Source of the DNA: Macellibacteroides fermentans
Lineage (GTDB): Bacteria > Bacteroidota > Bacteroidia > Bacteroidales > Tannerellaceae
Direction: 5' to 3'
Assembly (NCBI RefSeq): GCF_013409575.1
Contig: NZ_JACCCY010000001.1
Coordinates: 926,501-990,500 of the forward strand
Length of the DNA: 64,000 nt
Shown here piece by piece: positions 1 through 7,658 of this stretch. The position numbers and the translations under genes are program-made. Below the pieces are notes generated by a model. It made no database searches and had not been told where the DNA came from. It saw only the letters and a program-made list of their open reading frames with translations. Positions within the stretch are counted from its first letter, which is position 1; the number at the start of each line of letters is the position of its first letter.

Positions 1-2
1 AT

Positions 3-407
3 ATCTTTATTCCACGCGATACTTCGGGCGTCACCTCCTACTTCAGCAATGTGATAAATTCCGGCGTATTGAATCTCTTTACATTGGAATATTCTGATAA
101 TAACAGAGAAAAACTATCATCATTCAAAACCTATCAGGAATTATATAACTACCTGAAAAAGCAGCCATTATTAGACAAGTTTACAAACTATGCAGTATCC
201 AAAGGCATTCGCAAGCGCGTTACCCTGATCAATATCTCGGCCAAGCTTATTGAGAACCAGCTGCATTCGTATATTGTACGCAACTTCTTTAATGACGAAG
301 GGTTCTACCCAATCTTTTTGAAGGACGATGTAACCCTGCTTAAGGCTATTGAAGTGATTGAGCAAGGAAAATCGATGCCGCAGGCACCCAAGCAGGCAAA
401 ACAATAA
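3..407 (+). CDS. S41 family C-terminal processing peptidase, 3' end only
   Basis: The frame is open from the left edge (reading IFIPRDTSGVTSYF before the first internal GTG at 51), so this is the last 134 or so residues of a gene that begins outside the window. The text resembles the C-terminal region of Bacteroidales carboxyl-terminal (Tsp/CtpA-like) S41 proteases, which are periplasmic serine proteases with a PDZ domain. The PDZ domain and the Ser/Lys catalytic dyad lie upstream and cannot be checked. What is visible is the helical tail after the protease core, ending in a Gln/Lys/Pro-rich stretch. A hairpin terminator follows at 442-474. The family call is by resemblance of this tail only. 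Confidence 0.75.
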   Translation: MFIPRDTSGVTSYFSNVINSGVLNLFTLEYSDNNREKLSSFKTYQELYNYLKKQPLLDKFTNYAVSKGIRKRVTLINISAKLIENQLHSYIVRNFFNDEGFYPIFLKDDVTLLKAIEVIEQGKSMPQAPKQAKQ

Positions 408-441
408 GGACATCTATTTGTTTTTAATAGTATATCAGTAT

Positions 442-474
442 AAAGGAGAGGATCACCCCTCTCCTTTATATTTT
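442..474 (+). terminator. Rho-independent terminator after the S41 protease gene
   Basis: A 10-bp perfect inverted repeat (442-451 with 458-467) has a 6-base loop and is followed by TATATTTT. It sits between the protease stop and the cyclo-ligase start. Confidence 0.7.
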
Positions 475-503
475 CGTACAAATAAAATTAAATGCTATAG
501 TCA

Positions 504-1055
504 ATGGATAAGAAAGAGATTAAGAAGACAATTCGGAAAGAGATCGCCCATTTGAAAAAGAATCATACAATGGAATGGCAGGAAAAGATGTCGGCTTTGA
601 TTCTTTCTAAACTGGAAGAAACCGACCAATTCAGAAATGCAAGATCGATTGCTATATACCATGCCATACCGGGTGAAGTACAAACCGAATCATTTATCAA
701 CAAATGGCACAAAACAAAACAATTATATCTGCCCGTAATTGAGAACGATTTCCTGAAGCTGCAACCCTATCACGGTCCGGATAACCTGAAAGCAGGAGTT
801 TTCGGAATCCTGGAACCGGCAAGTAATCACCCCGTAGATGTAAGTGATATTTCACTCATAATTGTTCCCGGCGTTGCATTTGATAAAAACCGGAACCGCA
901 TGGGAAGAGGTAAAGGGTATTACGATAAGCTGTTGAAACATTCGCAGGCATGTAAAATAGGAATCTGCTACGAATTTCAGCTTATAGAAGAAGTTCCCTC
1001 CGAGTCGTTCGATGTTCCGATGGATGTTGTGATTACCGAATCGAAGGTTATATAA
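504..1055 (+). CDS. ygfA: 5-formyltetrahydrofolate cyclo-ligase
   Basis: This 183-aa enzyme would convert 5-formyl-THF and ATP to 5,10-methenyl-THF, returning the inactive folate to the one-carbon pool in the cytoplasm. The family signature is near the C-terminus: PGVAFDKNRNRMGRGKGYYD at about 126-145, the phosphate-binding and folate-binding loop. Near the N-terminus, the basic stretch KKTIRKEI matches the start of the family. The length is typical. The start is the ATG that gives MDKKEIKK. The gene is convergent with the minus-strand dciA-like/recF pair, with only 8 bases between the stop codons and no separate terminator visible. In Proteobacteria this gene lies beside zapA and 6S RNA; here zapA is 37 kb away. 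Confidence 0.93.
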   Translation: MDKKEIKKTIRKEIAHLKKNHTMEWQEKMSALILSKLEETDQFRNARSIAIYHAIPGEVQTESFINKWHKTKQLYLPVIENDFLKLQPYHGPDNLKAGVFGILEPASNHPVDVSDISLIIVPGVAFDKNRNRMGRGKGYYDKLLKHSQACKIGICYEFQLIEEVPSESFDVPMDVVITESKVI

Positions 1056-1063
1056 CAGTAAAT

Positions 1064-1357
1064 TCAACGGATTACAATATCTCTTATCACCTGAGAACCG
1101 GCATAGTCGTTCAGACTCTTCACTAATTTTTCGCGGCACAGCACCAGCTCACTCCGTAATACAGAGGATGTAAGAGATACATAAAGCACCTTATCCTTTA
1201 CATATACATTGCGCGTGTACTGCAAAACCATCGGACCGAGCACCTCCTGCCAGGCCCGCCGGATGCGTATTTCCATCATCTTTTCGTAAAGCTCCGTATT
1301 ATCTTCGAAAAAATCACGGAGCAGTTCGCCCAGCTTCTGTGTATTATTTCGTTTCAT
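1064..1357 (-). CDS. DUF721 (DciA-like) protein
   Basis: A 97-aa basic protein of the DUF721/DciA family, whose better-studied members recruit the replicative helicase DnaB; that role is known for the family and only inferred here. Typical family text is visible: a helical N-terminus (QKLGELLRDFFED) and then RRAWQEVLGPMVLQYTRNVYV and a VLYVSLTSSVLRSEL strand-helix segment. The chosen start is the ATG at 1357 inside the end of recF, giving a 14-base overlap. A longer in-frame reading to 1498 lies wholly within recF and is not needed. The recF-DUF721 pairing is common in Bacteroidota and points to translational coupling of two DNA-replication/repair genes. Confidence 0.85.
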   Translation of the reverse strand: MKRNNTQKLGELLRDFFEDNTELYEKMMEIRIRRAWQEVLGPMVLQYTRNVYVKDKVLYVSLTSSVLRSELVLCREKLVKSLNDYAGSQVIRDIVIR

Positions 1358-2456
1358 TTTCTTCTTCCAAAGGGCACACCTCACCCTGTTCCACTTTAAA
1401 CAAACAATACGCATGATCCATCGCCTCCAGTATCTCGTCGAGGTATTTACGGTTGGTGTCGGTAATAAAAATCTGACCGAAACCTTCGCCCGAAACAAGC
1501 TTTATAATCTGTTCCACCCTGTTTGCATCCAGCTTATCAAAAATATCATCCAGCAATAAAACCGGAAGCGTATTCCCTTTTTTAGCCAACAAGGCAAATT
1601 GAGCCAGTTTTAAAGCAATCAGGAATGTTTTATTTTGTCCCTGCGACCCCACACGGCGAATCAGCTGCCCGCTTAATGTCATTTCCAGATCATCCTTATG
1701 TACACCAGACGACGTATAACCGAGGTAACGATCCCTTTCGCGGGATTGCTGTAGCAATTCGGCCAGTCCGCAGTCCGACAACTGCGAAATATAGGTAAGT
1801 CCCACACATTCGGACGAACTGCATATGGTCTGATAATATGAGTTGAACAAAGGCGTGAGTTCTTCAACCAACCGGACTCTATCCTTATATATTTTTGAGC
1901 CGTAAAGCTCCATCTGCATTTCCAAAACTTCGAACAACGAATAATCTGTAACCTGATTTTTAAGCAACACATTCCGTTGCACCAATGCTTTGTTATATTG
2001 AATAAGGGCATGCAGGTAATTCTTATCTTGTTGGGAGATGATCATATCAAGGAATTTACGACGTTCGTCGCTCCCACCCTGAATCAATTCGGAATCGGCC
2101 GGCGAAACCATGACCAATGGCAGTAATCCGATATGATCGGATAATTTATCGTATTCTTTCTTATTCCTTTTAAATTGTTTGCGTGACTTCCTGCGGATGG
2201 AGCAAAAAATGTCTTCATCACGCCCTTCATATAAATAAGCACCCTGAAGGACACATAATTCTTCGTCGGTTGTAACAAGTAGACTTTCGGGAGTATTCAG
2301 GTAACTTTTACAAAAGGAAAGGTAATGAATGGCATCCAGCAAGTTTGTTTTTCCCATTCCATTATTTCCAAAAAAACAATTCATTTTGGGTGAAAAAGCA
2401 ACCTCTGTCTGCCGTATATTTTTGTAATTTAGGATAGAAAGCCTCTTAAGTATCAT
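1344..2456 (-). CDS. recF: DNA replication and repair protein RecF
   Basis: RecF is a cytoplasmic SMC/ABC-like ATPase that helps load RecA at single-strand gaps through the RecFOR pathway. The 370-aa protein opens with MILKRLSILNYKNIR and has a Walker A at 30-38 (GNNGMGKTN). A Q-loop region follows (LPLVMVSPADSELIQGG), then the ABC signature region (VGSQGQNKTFLIALKLAQ) and Walker B (LPVLLLDDIFDKLD) with the D-loop. The length is normal. It is first in a two-gene transcript with the DUF721 gene. A good promoter lies 20-50 bases upstream (2477-2506), leaving a leader of about 14 bases. There is no sign of damage. Confidence 0.97.
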   Translation of the reverse strand: MILKRLSILNYKNIRQTEVAFSPKMNCFFGNNGMGKTNLLDAIHYLSFCKSYLNTPESLLVTTDEELCVLQGAYLYEGRDEDIFCSIRRKSRKQFKRNKKEYDKLSDHIGLLPLVMVSPADSELIQGGSDERRKFLDMIISQQDKNYLHALIQYNKALVQRNVLLKNQVTDYSLFEVLEMQMELYGSKIYKDRVRLVEELTPLFNSYYQTICSSSECVGLTYISQLSDCGLAELLQQSRERDRYLGYTSSGVHKDDLEMTLSGQLIRRVGSQGQNKTFLIALKLAQFALLAKKGNTLPVLLLDDIFDKLDANRVEQIIKLVSGEGFGQIFITDTNRKYLDEILEAMDHAYCLFKVEQGEVCPLEEENETK

Positions 2457-2476
2457 CTGTTGCTCGTTTTGATTTA

Positions 2477-2506
2477 CAAAGTTAAAATAAAAAGAGATGC
2501 CAACAA
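2477..2506 (-). promoter_or_regulatory. recF promoter
   Basis: On the minus strand, TTG (2506-2504), 19 bases, then TAACTTTG (2484-2477) matches the Bacteroidales -33/-7 consensus, ending 20 bases before the recF ATG. Confidence 0.6.
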
Positions 2507-2636
2507 GTGAGCATTTAATCTTATACGTAAAAAATATACTATAAGTTTAGCTTATTTCATTAAAAAAATTTACTTTTGCGCTTTGAATAAAGTAATTGAT
2601 GCGATTAGGCAAACTAATAAATAACAAAAAAATATT

Positions 2637-3317
2637 ATGGCTACTAACGGAAATGGCACCCACACAGAAGCGGAAATCGGAGTAATCGTTTCGCGCACTG
2701 AAGAATTCATCGAAAAGAACACTAAAAAAATTATTTACGGCGTTGTTGCAATAGCAGTTGTTGTTGGCGCTTTTGTTGGCTTTAACTATGCATATTTGGT
2801 TCCTCAGGAAAAGAAAGCAAATGCAGCCATGTTTAAAGGTGAACAATATTTCGCACAGGATTCTTTTGCATTGGCCTTAAACGGCAACGGGGCTGATTAT
2901 CCTGGCTTTGAAGCTATAATTGACGATTACGGTACAACAGACGCAGCAAACCTTGCCAAGGCTTATGCAGGTATCTGTTATTTCAAATTAGGAGACACTA
3001 AGAAAGCATTGGATCTTTTAAAATCGTACGACGGAAGCGATAAAATGATTGCTCCTTCTGTAACAGGTCTGATTGGCGATTGTCTTGTTAACGAAGGCAA
3101 AGTAAAAGATGGAATCGGCTATTTCGAAAAAGCAGCTTCACAGGCAGACAATGAAGTTATCAGTCCGGTTTATCTGAAAAAGGCCGGTCTAGCTTACGAA
3201 AGCCTGAATCAACCGAAGGATGCTGTTAAGGCATACACAACTATTAAGGAAAAATATTTCAATTCCCTTGAAGCAGCAGACATAGACAAATATATTGCCC
3301 GCGCATCGGCAAAATAA
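2637..3317 (+). CDS. membrane-anchored tetratricopeptide repeat protein
   Basis: A 226-aa protein with a polar N-terminus (about 1-30), one strongly hydrophobic segment at about 33-55 (IIYGVVAIAVVVGAFVGF) and a soluble remainder of helical repeats. TPR-like units are readable from about 100 onward (AKAYAGICYFKLGDTKKALDLL; GYFEKAASQAD; LAYESLNQPKDAVKAY). The arrangement, a cytoplasmic stub, one transmembrane helix and a periplasmic TPR domain, is like YfgM-type proteins that act with periplasmic chaperones; that role is inference. A -7 box TACTTTTG is at 2571-2578, which would leave a leader of about 50 bases. The next gene, ribH, is separated by a terminator-like hairpin. Confidence 0.8.
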   Translation: MATNGNGTHTEAEIGVIVSRTEEFIEKNTKKIIYGVVAIAVVVGAFVGFNYAYLVPQEKKANAAMFKGEQYFAQDSFALALNGNGADYPGFEAIIDDYGTTDAANLAKAYAGICYFKLGDTKKALDLLKSYDGSDKMIAPSVTGLIGDCLVNEGKVKDGIGYFEKAASQADNEVISPVYLKKAGLAYESLNQPKDAVKAYTTIKEKYFNSLEAADIDKYIARASAK

Positions 3318-3339
3318 GTATAAAAAACAGATTATAAAC

Positions 3340-3375
3340 AGAGGATGTCTTTTATCAGGGCATCCTCTAATTTTT
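3340..3375 (+). terminator. terminator/attenuator between the TPR gene and ribH
   Basis: AGAGGATG (3340-3347) pairs with CATCCTCT (3361-3368) and is followed by AATTTTTAAT. It ends only about 14 bases before the ribH ATG, so it either ends the TPR transcript or partly limits read-through into ribH. Confidence 0.6.
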
Positions 3376-3388
3376 AATAAAAAAAAGA

Positions 3389-3883
3389 ATGGCAACAGCT
3401 TATCAAAATTTATCAGCTTACGACTTCGACAGCGTTCCCGATGCATCGGAGATGACTATTGGTATAGTAGTGGCTGAGTGGAATAAAAATATTACAGAGA
3501 AATTACTTGTAGGAGCTATCAACACGTTGGAAAAACATGGCGTAAAATCAGAAAACATCATTGTTGGACGTGTACCAGGAAGCTTCGAATTGACTTTCGG
3601 AGCAAAAAGATTGGCCGAAAGCAAGGATTTAAATGCTGTAATTATACTTGGATGTGTAGTAAAAGGTGATACACCGCATTTTGATTACGTTTGTTCGGGA
3701 GTTACTCAAGGGGTTACCGAACTCAATCTTATGTATGATATTCCATTCATTTTCGGGCTATTAACTACCGATACTATGGAGCAGTCTGAAGACCGTGCCG
3801 GAGGTAAGCATGGAAATAAAGGTGATGAAGCTGCAATTACTGCAATAAAAATGATAGATTTTTCTTGCAAGTTACAAAATTAA
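3389..3883 (+). CDS. ribH: 6,7-dimethyl-8-ribityllumazine synthase
   Basis: RibH makes the last intermediate of riboflavin synthesis by condensing the ribityl-pyrimidine amine with dihydroxybutanone phosphate; it forms icosahedral or pentameric shells in the cytoplasm. The 164-aa sequence has the family motifs: [12 protein letters not shown] near 26-37, [18 protein letters not shown] around 60-77 (substrate loop), [17 protein letters not shown] around 87-103 with the catalytic His, and the C-terminal [20 protein letters not shown]. The start is the only ATG at the expected position. No other riboflavin genes are adjacent. There is almost no room for a promoter between the upstream hairpin and the start codon, so expression probably comes from the TPR gene. 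Confidence 0.96.
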   Translation: MATAYQNLSAYDFDSVPDASEMTIGIVVAEWNKNITEKLLVGAINTLEKHGVKSENIIVGRVPGSFELTFGAKRLAESKDLNAVIILGCVVKGDTPHFDYVCSGVTQGVTELNLMYDIPFIFGLLTTDTMEQSEDRAGGKHGNKGDEAAITAIKMIDFSCKLQN

Positions 3884-3894
3884 TCGTACCTTTG
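3865..3894 (+). promoter_or_regulatory. promoter of the tRNA-Tyr/tRNA-Gly unit
   Basis: TTG (3865-3867), 19 bases, TACCTTTG (3887-3894). It overlaps the last codons and stop of ribH and ends 21 bases before the tRNA-Tyr 5' end. The -7 region shares a 14-base block with the tRNA-fMet promoter. Confidence 0.7.
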
Positions 3895-3915
3895 CAACGC
3901 AATAGAAAATAATGG

Positions 3916-3997
3916 GGGCAGTTACCAGAGTGGCCAAATGGGGCTGACTGTAACTCAGCTGACTTCGTCTTCGGTGGTTCGAATCCATCACTGCCCA
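3916..3997 (+). tRNA. tRNA-Tyr (anticodon GTA)
   Basis: An 82-base class II tRNA. The acceptor GGGCAGT (3916-3922) pairs with ACTGCCC (3990-3996), discriminator A. The anticodon loop CTGTAAC places GTA at 3950-3952 between GCTGA/TCAGC stems, a long variable arm follows, and the T-loop is GGTTCGAATCC. CCA is not encoded. Confidence 0.95.
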
Positions 3998-4005
3998 CAA
4001 AAATT

Positions 4006-4078
4006 GCGGAAGTAGCTCAGTTGATAGAGCATTAGCCTTCCAAGCTGAGGGTCGCGGGTTTGAGCCCCGTCTTCCGCT
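4006..4078 (+). tRNA. tRNA-Gly (anticodon TCC)
   Basis: A 73-base tRNA, 8 bases after tRNA-Tyr. The acceptor GCGGAAG (4006-4012) pairs with CTTCCGC (4071-4077), discriminator T. The anticodon loop CTTCCAA gives TCC. The T arm is GCGGGTTTGAGCCCCGT. CCA is not encoded. Confidence 0.95.
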
Positions 4079-4082
4079 CTCA

Positions 4083-4114
4083 AAAGAGGAATCCAAACGG
4101 ATTCCTCTTTTTTT
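4083..4114 (+). terminator. terminator of the tRNA-Tyr/tRNA-Gly unit
   Basis: AGAGGAATCC pairs with GGATTCCTCT around a 4-base AAAC loop and is followed by a run of T. It starts about 6 bases after tRNA-Gly. Confidence 0.85.
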
Positions 4115-4678
4115 ATTTAGTATATCCATCTCTCCTATCCCCTTCCCTCTCTCTTGGGATCACGAACAAATTCTGGGTCTAAGCATAAATTTTGCATAAT
4201 CTGTACAGGAAGAATTTAATGTCCGTTACACCTCTAAACGGTGGATCAAGAACAAATTATTATCTACAATCATCTTTGCCTTCATCCATCTATTTCCATT
4301 ACTTAAGAGAAGTATTGGCGAAGATACGGAGAACTATTTTTTTTATAACGAACATCTATTCGTTTGCCAATTGTTGAATGCAAGTTATCCAATTGTGTAC
4401 TTTGCGTTTGTCATATGGCAAACGCAAAGTACACAATTGTCGAACGAATAGTTCTTCGTATTGAAAATAATAGAACACAACAGGGAACGCACTAATTCAT
4501 AACATAGAGACCAATAGATCCTGCCTTCAAAAGAAAAAGAATGTCTTATCTCTTAAAATGGATAATAACAGAGGCTCTTCTATAAATTATATAAAATAAT
4601 TTAGGTCGATAATGTACTATAGCCTAACAGCTTACACGCTTCTCCACCAAACACTGCGAAATCTATATGCCAATTCGC
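4115..4678. other. AT-rich gene-free interval
   Basis: There is no convincing coding frame; the longest, a 61-codon frame from 4192, has no family features. The interval holds an imperfect 16-bp direct repeat (4157-4172 and 4243-4258) and the palindromic element at about 4324-4457. No duplicated tRNA 3' end, integrase remnant or terminator was found. Confidence 0.6.
4324..4457. repeat. palindromic intergenic element, copy 1
   Basis: The core is a perfect inverted repeat with 21-bp arms (4390-4410 and 4419-4439) around an 8-base spacer containing CATATG. Outside it, CTATTCGTTTGCCAATTG (4356-4373) matches the reverse complement of 4434-4451 at 16 of 18 positions. Further out, ATACGGAGAACTATT (from about 4324) matches the complement of the segment ending near 4460 with one difference. 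The right flank TGTCGAACGAATA recurs in copy 2 at 48271-48391. It could form a very long hairpin if transcribed, or be a small non-autonomous mobile repeat. Confidence 0.65.
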
Positions 4679-4708
4679 TTGCTTTATAAGAATATTATCG
4701 TACCTTTG
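4679..4708 (+). promoter_or_regulatory. tRNA-fMet promoter
   Basis: TTG (4679-4681), 19 bases, TACCTTTG (4701-4708), 26 bases before the tRNA. The sequence ATCGTACCTTTGCA is shared with the tRNA-Tyr/Gly promoter. Confidence 0.72.
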
Positions 4709-4734
4709 CACTCGTTATCCAATAACAAACATAT

Positions 4735-4806
<72 letters not shown>

Positions 4807-4813
4807 CAGAAAG

Positions 4814-4850
4814 AATAAGGATCGGTTCACTACCGGTCCTTATTTGTTTA
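4814..4850 (+). terminator. tRNA-fMet terminator
   Basis: AATAAGGATCGGT (4814-4826) pairs with ACCGGTCCTTATT (4832-4844) with one G-T wobble and is followed by TGTTTATT. Confidence 0.75.
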
Positions 4851-5003
4851 TTGCCCCCCATATCTTTATATTTATAAAGAAACAAAAAACAATCCGAACT
4901 TTTCAACTGTTTGATTAGAGTAGATCAAATTGGACATCCATCGTTGTCTACATCAATCCTATGAATATTCCTTATTGTTTTACCTTATAAATACTCAACA
5001 CGA

Positions 5004-6146
5004 ATGAAGATACACGAGTACCAGGCAAAAGAATTGTTTGCCGCGTATGATATTCCGGTAAAGAAGCAGATACTATGCCATACGGCCGACGAAGCTGTAG
5101 ATGCATACTCGCGCTTAAATGTACCTCTGGTGGTATTAAAAGCACAAGTTTTAACCGGTGGACGGGGAAAGGCGGGCGGAATCAAACTTGCCGACAGTCC
5201 GGAAAAGGTGAAAGCAAATGCCGAAGCCATATTGGGCATAAAGATTAAAGATATTCCCGTAGACAGAATTCTGGTGACCGAAGCTGCAGATATCAAAAAA
5301 GAATATTACATGAGTATAGTCGTAGACCGTAACACAAAATCGGCTTTACTTATGTTGAGCAGCGACGGGGGGATAGATATTGAAGAGGTGGCGCACTCCA
5401 CTCCCGAACGTATCTATAAATTTCAGATCGACCCGCTATTGGGAACACCCGATTTCTTTACCAGAAAAGTGGCATTTTCATTGTTCACCGATATTAAACT
5501 GATCAACCAGCTCAGCCACATTATAAAATCCTTATACAAACTTATGCTCGAAACCGACGCTTCGCTTGCCGAGATAAATCCCCTGGTTCTTACTCCGGAT
5601 GATACGTTGGTGGCAGTTGATGCGAAAATGACTTTCGATGACAACGCGTTGTATCGACATCCCCAAATTGCCACCCTCTTTGAACCCACAGTAGAAGAGA
5701 AGAAGGAAAAAGAGGCAAAAGCGAAAGGTTTCAGCTATGTACACCTGGGAGGAGAGATTGGTTGCATGGTTAACGGAGCCGGTCTTGCCATGGCTACCAT
5801 GGATCTTATTAAAAGATATAGGGGGAAACCTGCAAATTTCCTTGACATCGGCGGAAGCTCTAACAGCGAGAAAGTAGTGCATGCAATGAAATTGTTATTG
5901 CAGGACAGTGATGTAAAGGTGGTTCTAATCAATATTTTTGGCGGAATCACCCGGTGTGATGATGTAGCAAACGGACTTTTAAAGGCCTTCGAACAAATTG
6001 ATACAGATATACCGGTGGTAGTCCGGCTAACGGGTACAAACGAGGAGCTTGGCAGGGCTCTGCTTAAAGACTCCAAACTGTATGTAGCCAATACCATGAG
6101 CGAGGCAACAAGAATGGCTGTTAATCTTGCACTAAAAACCTATTAA
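5004..6146 (+). CDS. sucC: succinyl-CoA synthetase (ADP-forming) beta subunit
   Basis: Together with SucD, this enzyme interconverts succinyl-CoA and succinate with NDP phosphorylation, in the partial TCA/succinate-propionate metabolism of Bacteroidales. The 380-aa protein starts [19 protein letters not shown], the standard family opening. It carries the ATP-grasp nucleotide-binding part ([14 protein letters not shown], about 51-64) and the AEINPL metal/nucleotide region (about 188-193). The C-terminal CoA-ligase domain has [13 protein letters not shown] and [18 protein letters not shown]. The length is about the family norm. It lies 13 bases before sucD and clearly shares its transcript. No confident promoter box was seen in the 150-base leader region. 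Confidence 0.96.
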   Translation: MKIHEYQAKELFAAYDIPVKKQILCHTADEAVDAYSRLNVPLVVLKAQVLTGGRGKAGGIKLADSPEKVKANAEAILGIKIKDIPVDRILVTEAADIKKEYYMSIVVDRNTKSALLMLSSDGGIDIEEVAHSTPERIYKFQIDPLLGTPDFFTRKVAFSLFTDIKLINQLSHIIKSLYKLMLETDASLAEINPLVLTPDDTLVAVDAKMTFDDNALYRHPQIATLFEPTVEEKKEKEAKAKGFSYVHLGGEIGCMVNGAGLAMATMDLIKRYRGKPANFLDIGGSSNSEKVVHAMKLLLQDSDVKVVLINIFGGITRCDDVANGLLKAFEQIDTDIPVVVRLTGTNEELGRALLKDSKLYVANTMSEATRMAVNLALKTY

Positions 6147-6159
6147 TCTATATTTAATT

Positions 6160-7020
6160 ATGAGCATTCTTATCAATAAAAATACAAGAGTAGTTGTTCA
6201 GGGTATAACCGGCCGGGATGGTGGATTCCATGCCGGAAAAATGAAAGAATACGGTACACAGGTTGTTGCAGGTACTTCTCCGGGTAAAGGAGGCACATTT
6301 GTAAATGGTGTGCCGGTATTTAACACCGTACATGAAACGGTACGACTTATGCAGGCCGACACATCCATCATCTTTGTACCAGCCGCATTTGCCTGCGATG
6401 CTATAATGGAAGCTGCCGACGCCGGAATAAAGCTGATTATATGCATTACCGAAGGGGTACCCACCCTCGATGTGATCAAAGCTTACAATTATGTAAAGTT
6501 AAAAGGTGCCTCCCTGATCGGGCCGAACTGTCCGGGACTTATTTCGCCGGAAAAGAGTTTATGCGGCATTATGCCTGCTTCTATATTTAAGGCCGGTGGC
6601 GTAGGTGTTATAAGCCGAAGCGGCACACTTACCTACGAAGTAGTCTATCACCTTACAGCGGCAGGAATGGGACAATCTACCGCAGTTGGAATAGGTGGAG
6701 ACCCTGTAGTGGGACTTCACTACCTGGAACTGTTGTCCATGTTTGAAGAAGACGAAGATACCGAAGCCATTGTTTTAATTGGCGAAATTGGCGGAAATGC
6801 AGAAGAAAGGGCAGCGTCTTACATCCAGCACCACGTAACCAAGCCGGTTGTGTCATTTATTGCAGGGTTATCGGCTCCGCCCGACAAACAGATGGGGCAT
6901 GCCGGAGCCATCATATCCAGCGGATCTGGAAGTGCCAAAGAGAAGATTGCCGCACTCGAAGCAGTAGGTATCCGTGTAGCTCCGGAACCTTCGATGATTC
7001 CCGACTTGCTGAAAAGCTAA
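6160..7020 (+). CDS. sucD: succinyl-CoA synthetase alpha subunit
   Basis: The alpha subunit binds CoA and carries the phosphohistidine. The 286-aa protein has the N-terminal CoA-binding Rossmann fold ([18 protein letters not shown], about 11-28; GTSPGKGG), the [10 protein letters not shown] loop (about 121-130) and the active-site segment [10 protein letters not shown], with His247 as the predicted phosphorylated residue. The length is typical. It forms a two-gene operon with sucC. The gene ends 70 bases before the convergent xpt; the hairpin between them has its T-run on the minus strand, so it serves xpt better than sucD. Confidence 0.96.
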   Translation: MSILINKNTRVVVQGITGRDGGFHAGKMKEYGTQVVAGTSPGKGGTFVNGVPVFNTVHETVRLMQADTSIIFVPAAFACDAIMEAADAGIKLIICITEGVPTLDVIKAYNYVKLKGASLIGPNCPGLISPEKSLCGIMPASIFKAGGVGVISRSGTLTYEVVYHLTAAGMGQSTAVGIGGDPVVGLHYLELLSMFEEDEDTEAIVLIGEIGGNAEERAASYIQHHVTKPVVSFIAGLSAPPDKQMGHAGAIISSGSGSAKEKIAALEAVGIRVAPEPSMIPDLLKS

Positions 7021-7030
7021 ATTTCCGAAA

Positions 7031-7063
7031 CAAAAAAAGCCCCTCCGGATAATATCCGGAGGG
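7031..7063 (-). terminator. terminator of the pbuX-xpt operon
   Basis: CCCTCCGGAT (7041-7050) pairs with ATCCGGAGGG (7054-7063). The A-run at 7032-7038 becomes a T-run on the minus strand, so termination is for the minus-strand operon. Confidence 0.8.
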
Positions 7064-7090
7064 ACTTACTCTATCCGCAACCAGCCTTAG

Positions 7091-7657
7091 TTAGCGGATT
7101 TTTATTTCGCAATTGGATAAATCTTCTATAATTGCCAGCGATTCTACATGCACGCCCTTCTCTCGTAAGATTTTCCCTCCGTTTTGGAATGCCTTCTCAA
7201 TAACAAACCCCATACCACTCAGGGTAGCACCGGCCTGCTTAATAAGATCGATCATTCCCAGAGACGCATTTCCGTTTGCAAGAAAATCATCAACAAACAA
7301 AACATGATCTTCGGCAGTAAGAAAGTTATTGCTGATACATACCGTATAATCTCTGTCCTTCGTAAAAGAATGCACAGTGGTTGTAAGCATGTTCTCCATA
7401 GTTTTAGGTTGTTTCTTCTTAACAAAAACAACCGGAAGCTGCATTATAAAACCAACCATTATCGCAGGCGCAATTCCGCTTGCCTCGATTGTTACGATTT
7501 TATTGATTTTTACACCCTTAAACCGGTTAACAAATTCCTGAGCTATCTGATGCATCAGCATGGGATCCATCTGATGATTAATAAAGCTGTCTACTTTCAG
7601 AATTCCTCCTTCAAAGCATTTGCCATCTTGGAGTATTCTCTTTTTTAATGCATCCAT
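7091..7657 (-). CDS. xpt: xanthine phosphoribosyltransferase
   Basis: Xpt attaches ribose-phosphate from PRPP to xanthine, forming XMP in purine salvage. The 188-aa protein begins [22 protein letters not shown], like Bacillus Xpt, and has the PRPP-binding motif [13 protein letters not shown] at 119-131 with the two acidic residues and the flexible loop region [12 protein letters not shown] at about 80-91. The start ATG lies one base after the stop of the transporter gene, so the two are co-transcribed with the transporter first. That order is the reverse of Bacillus xpt-pbuX. No purine riboswitch was found upstream. Confidence 0.95.
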   Translation of the reverse strand: MDALKKRILQDGKCFEGGILKVDSFINHQMDPMLMHQIAQEFVNRFKGVKINKIVTIEASGIAPAIMVGFIMQLPVVFVKKKQPKTMENMLTTTVHSFTKDRDYTVCISNNFLTAEDHVLFVDDFLANGNASLGMIDLIKQAGATLSGMGFVIEKAFQNGGKILREKGVHVESLAIIEDLSNCEIKIR

Positions 7658-7658
7658 A

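Noticed and set aside
3872-4129. 85-codon open frame antisense to the tRNA-Tyr/tRNA-Gly pair, containing SNPRPSAWKANALSTELLP
   Set aside because: This text is the reverse complement of tRNA sequence and is a well-known false protein produced opposite tRNA genes.
4192-4377. 61-codon open frame in the AT-rich tRNA gap
   Set aside because: No family resemblance, poor composition, and it overlaps the palindromic element; no promoter box in front of it.
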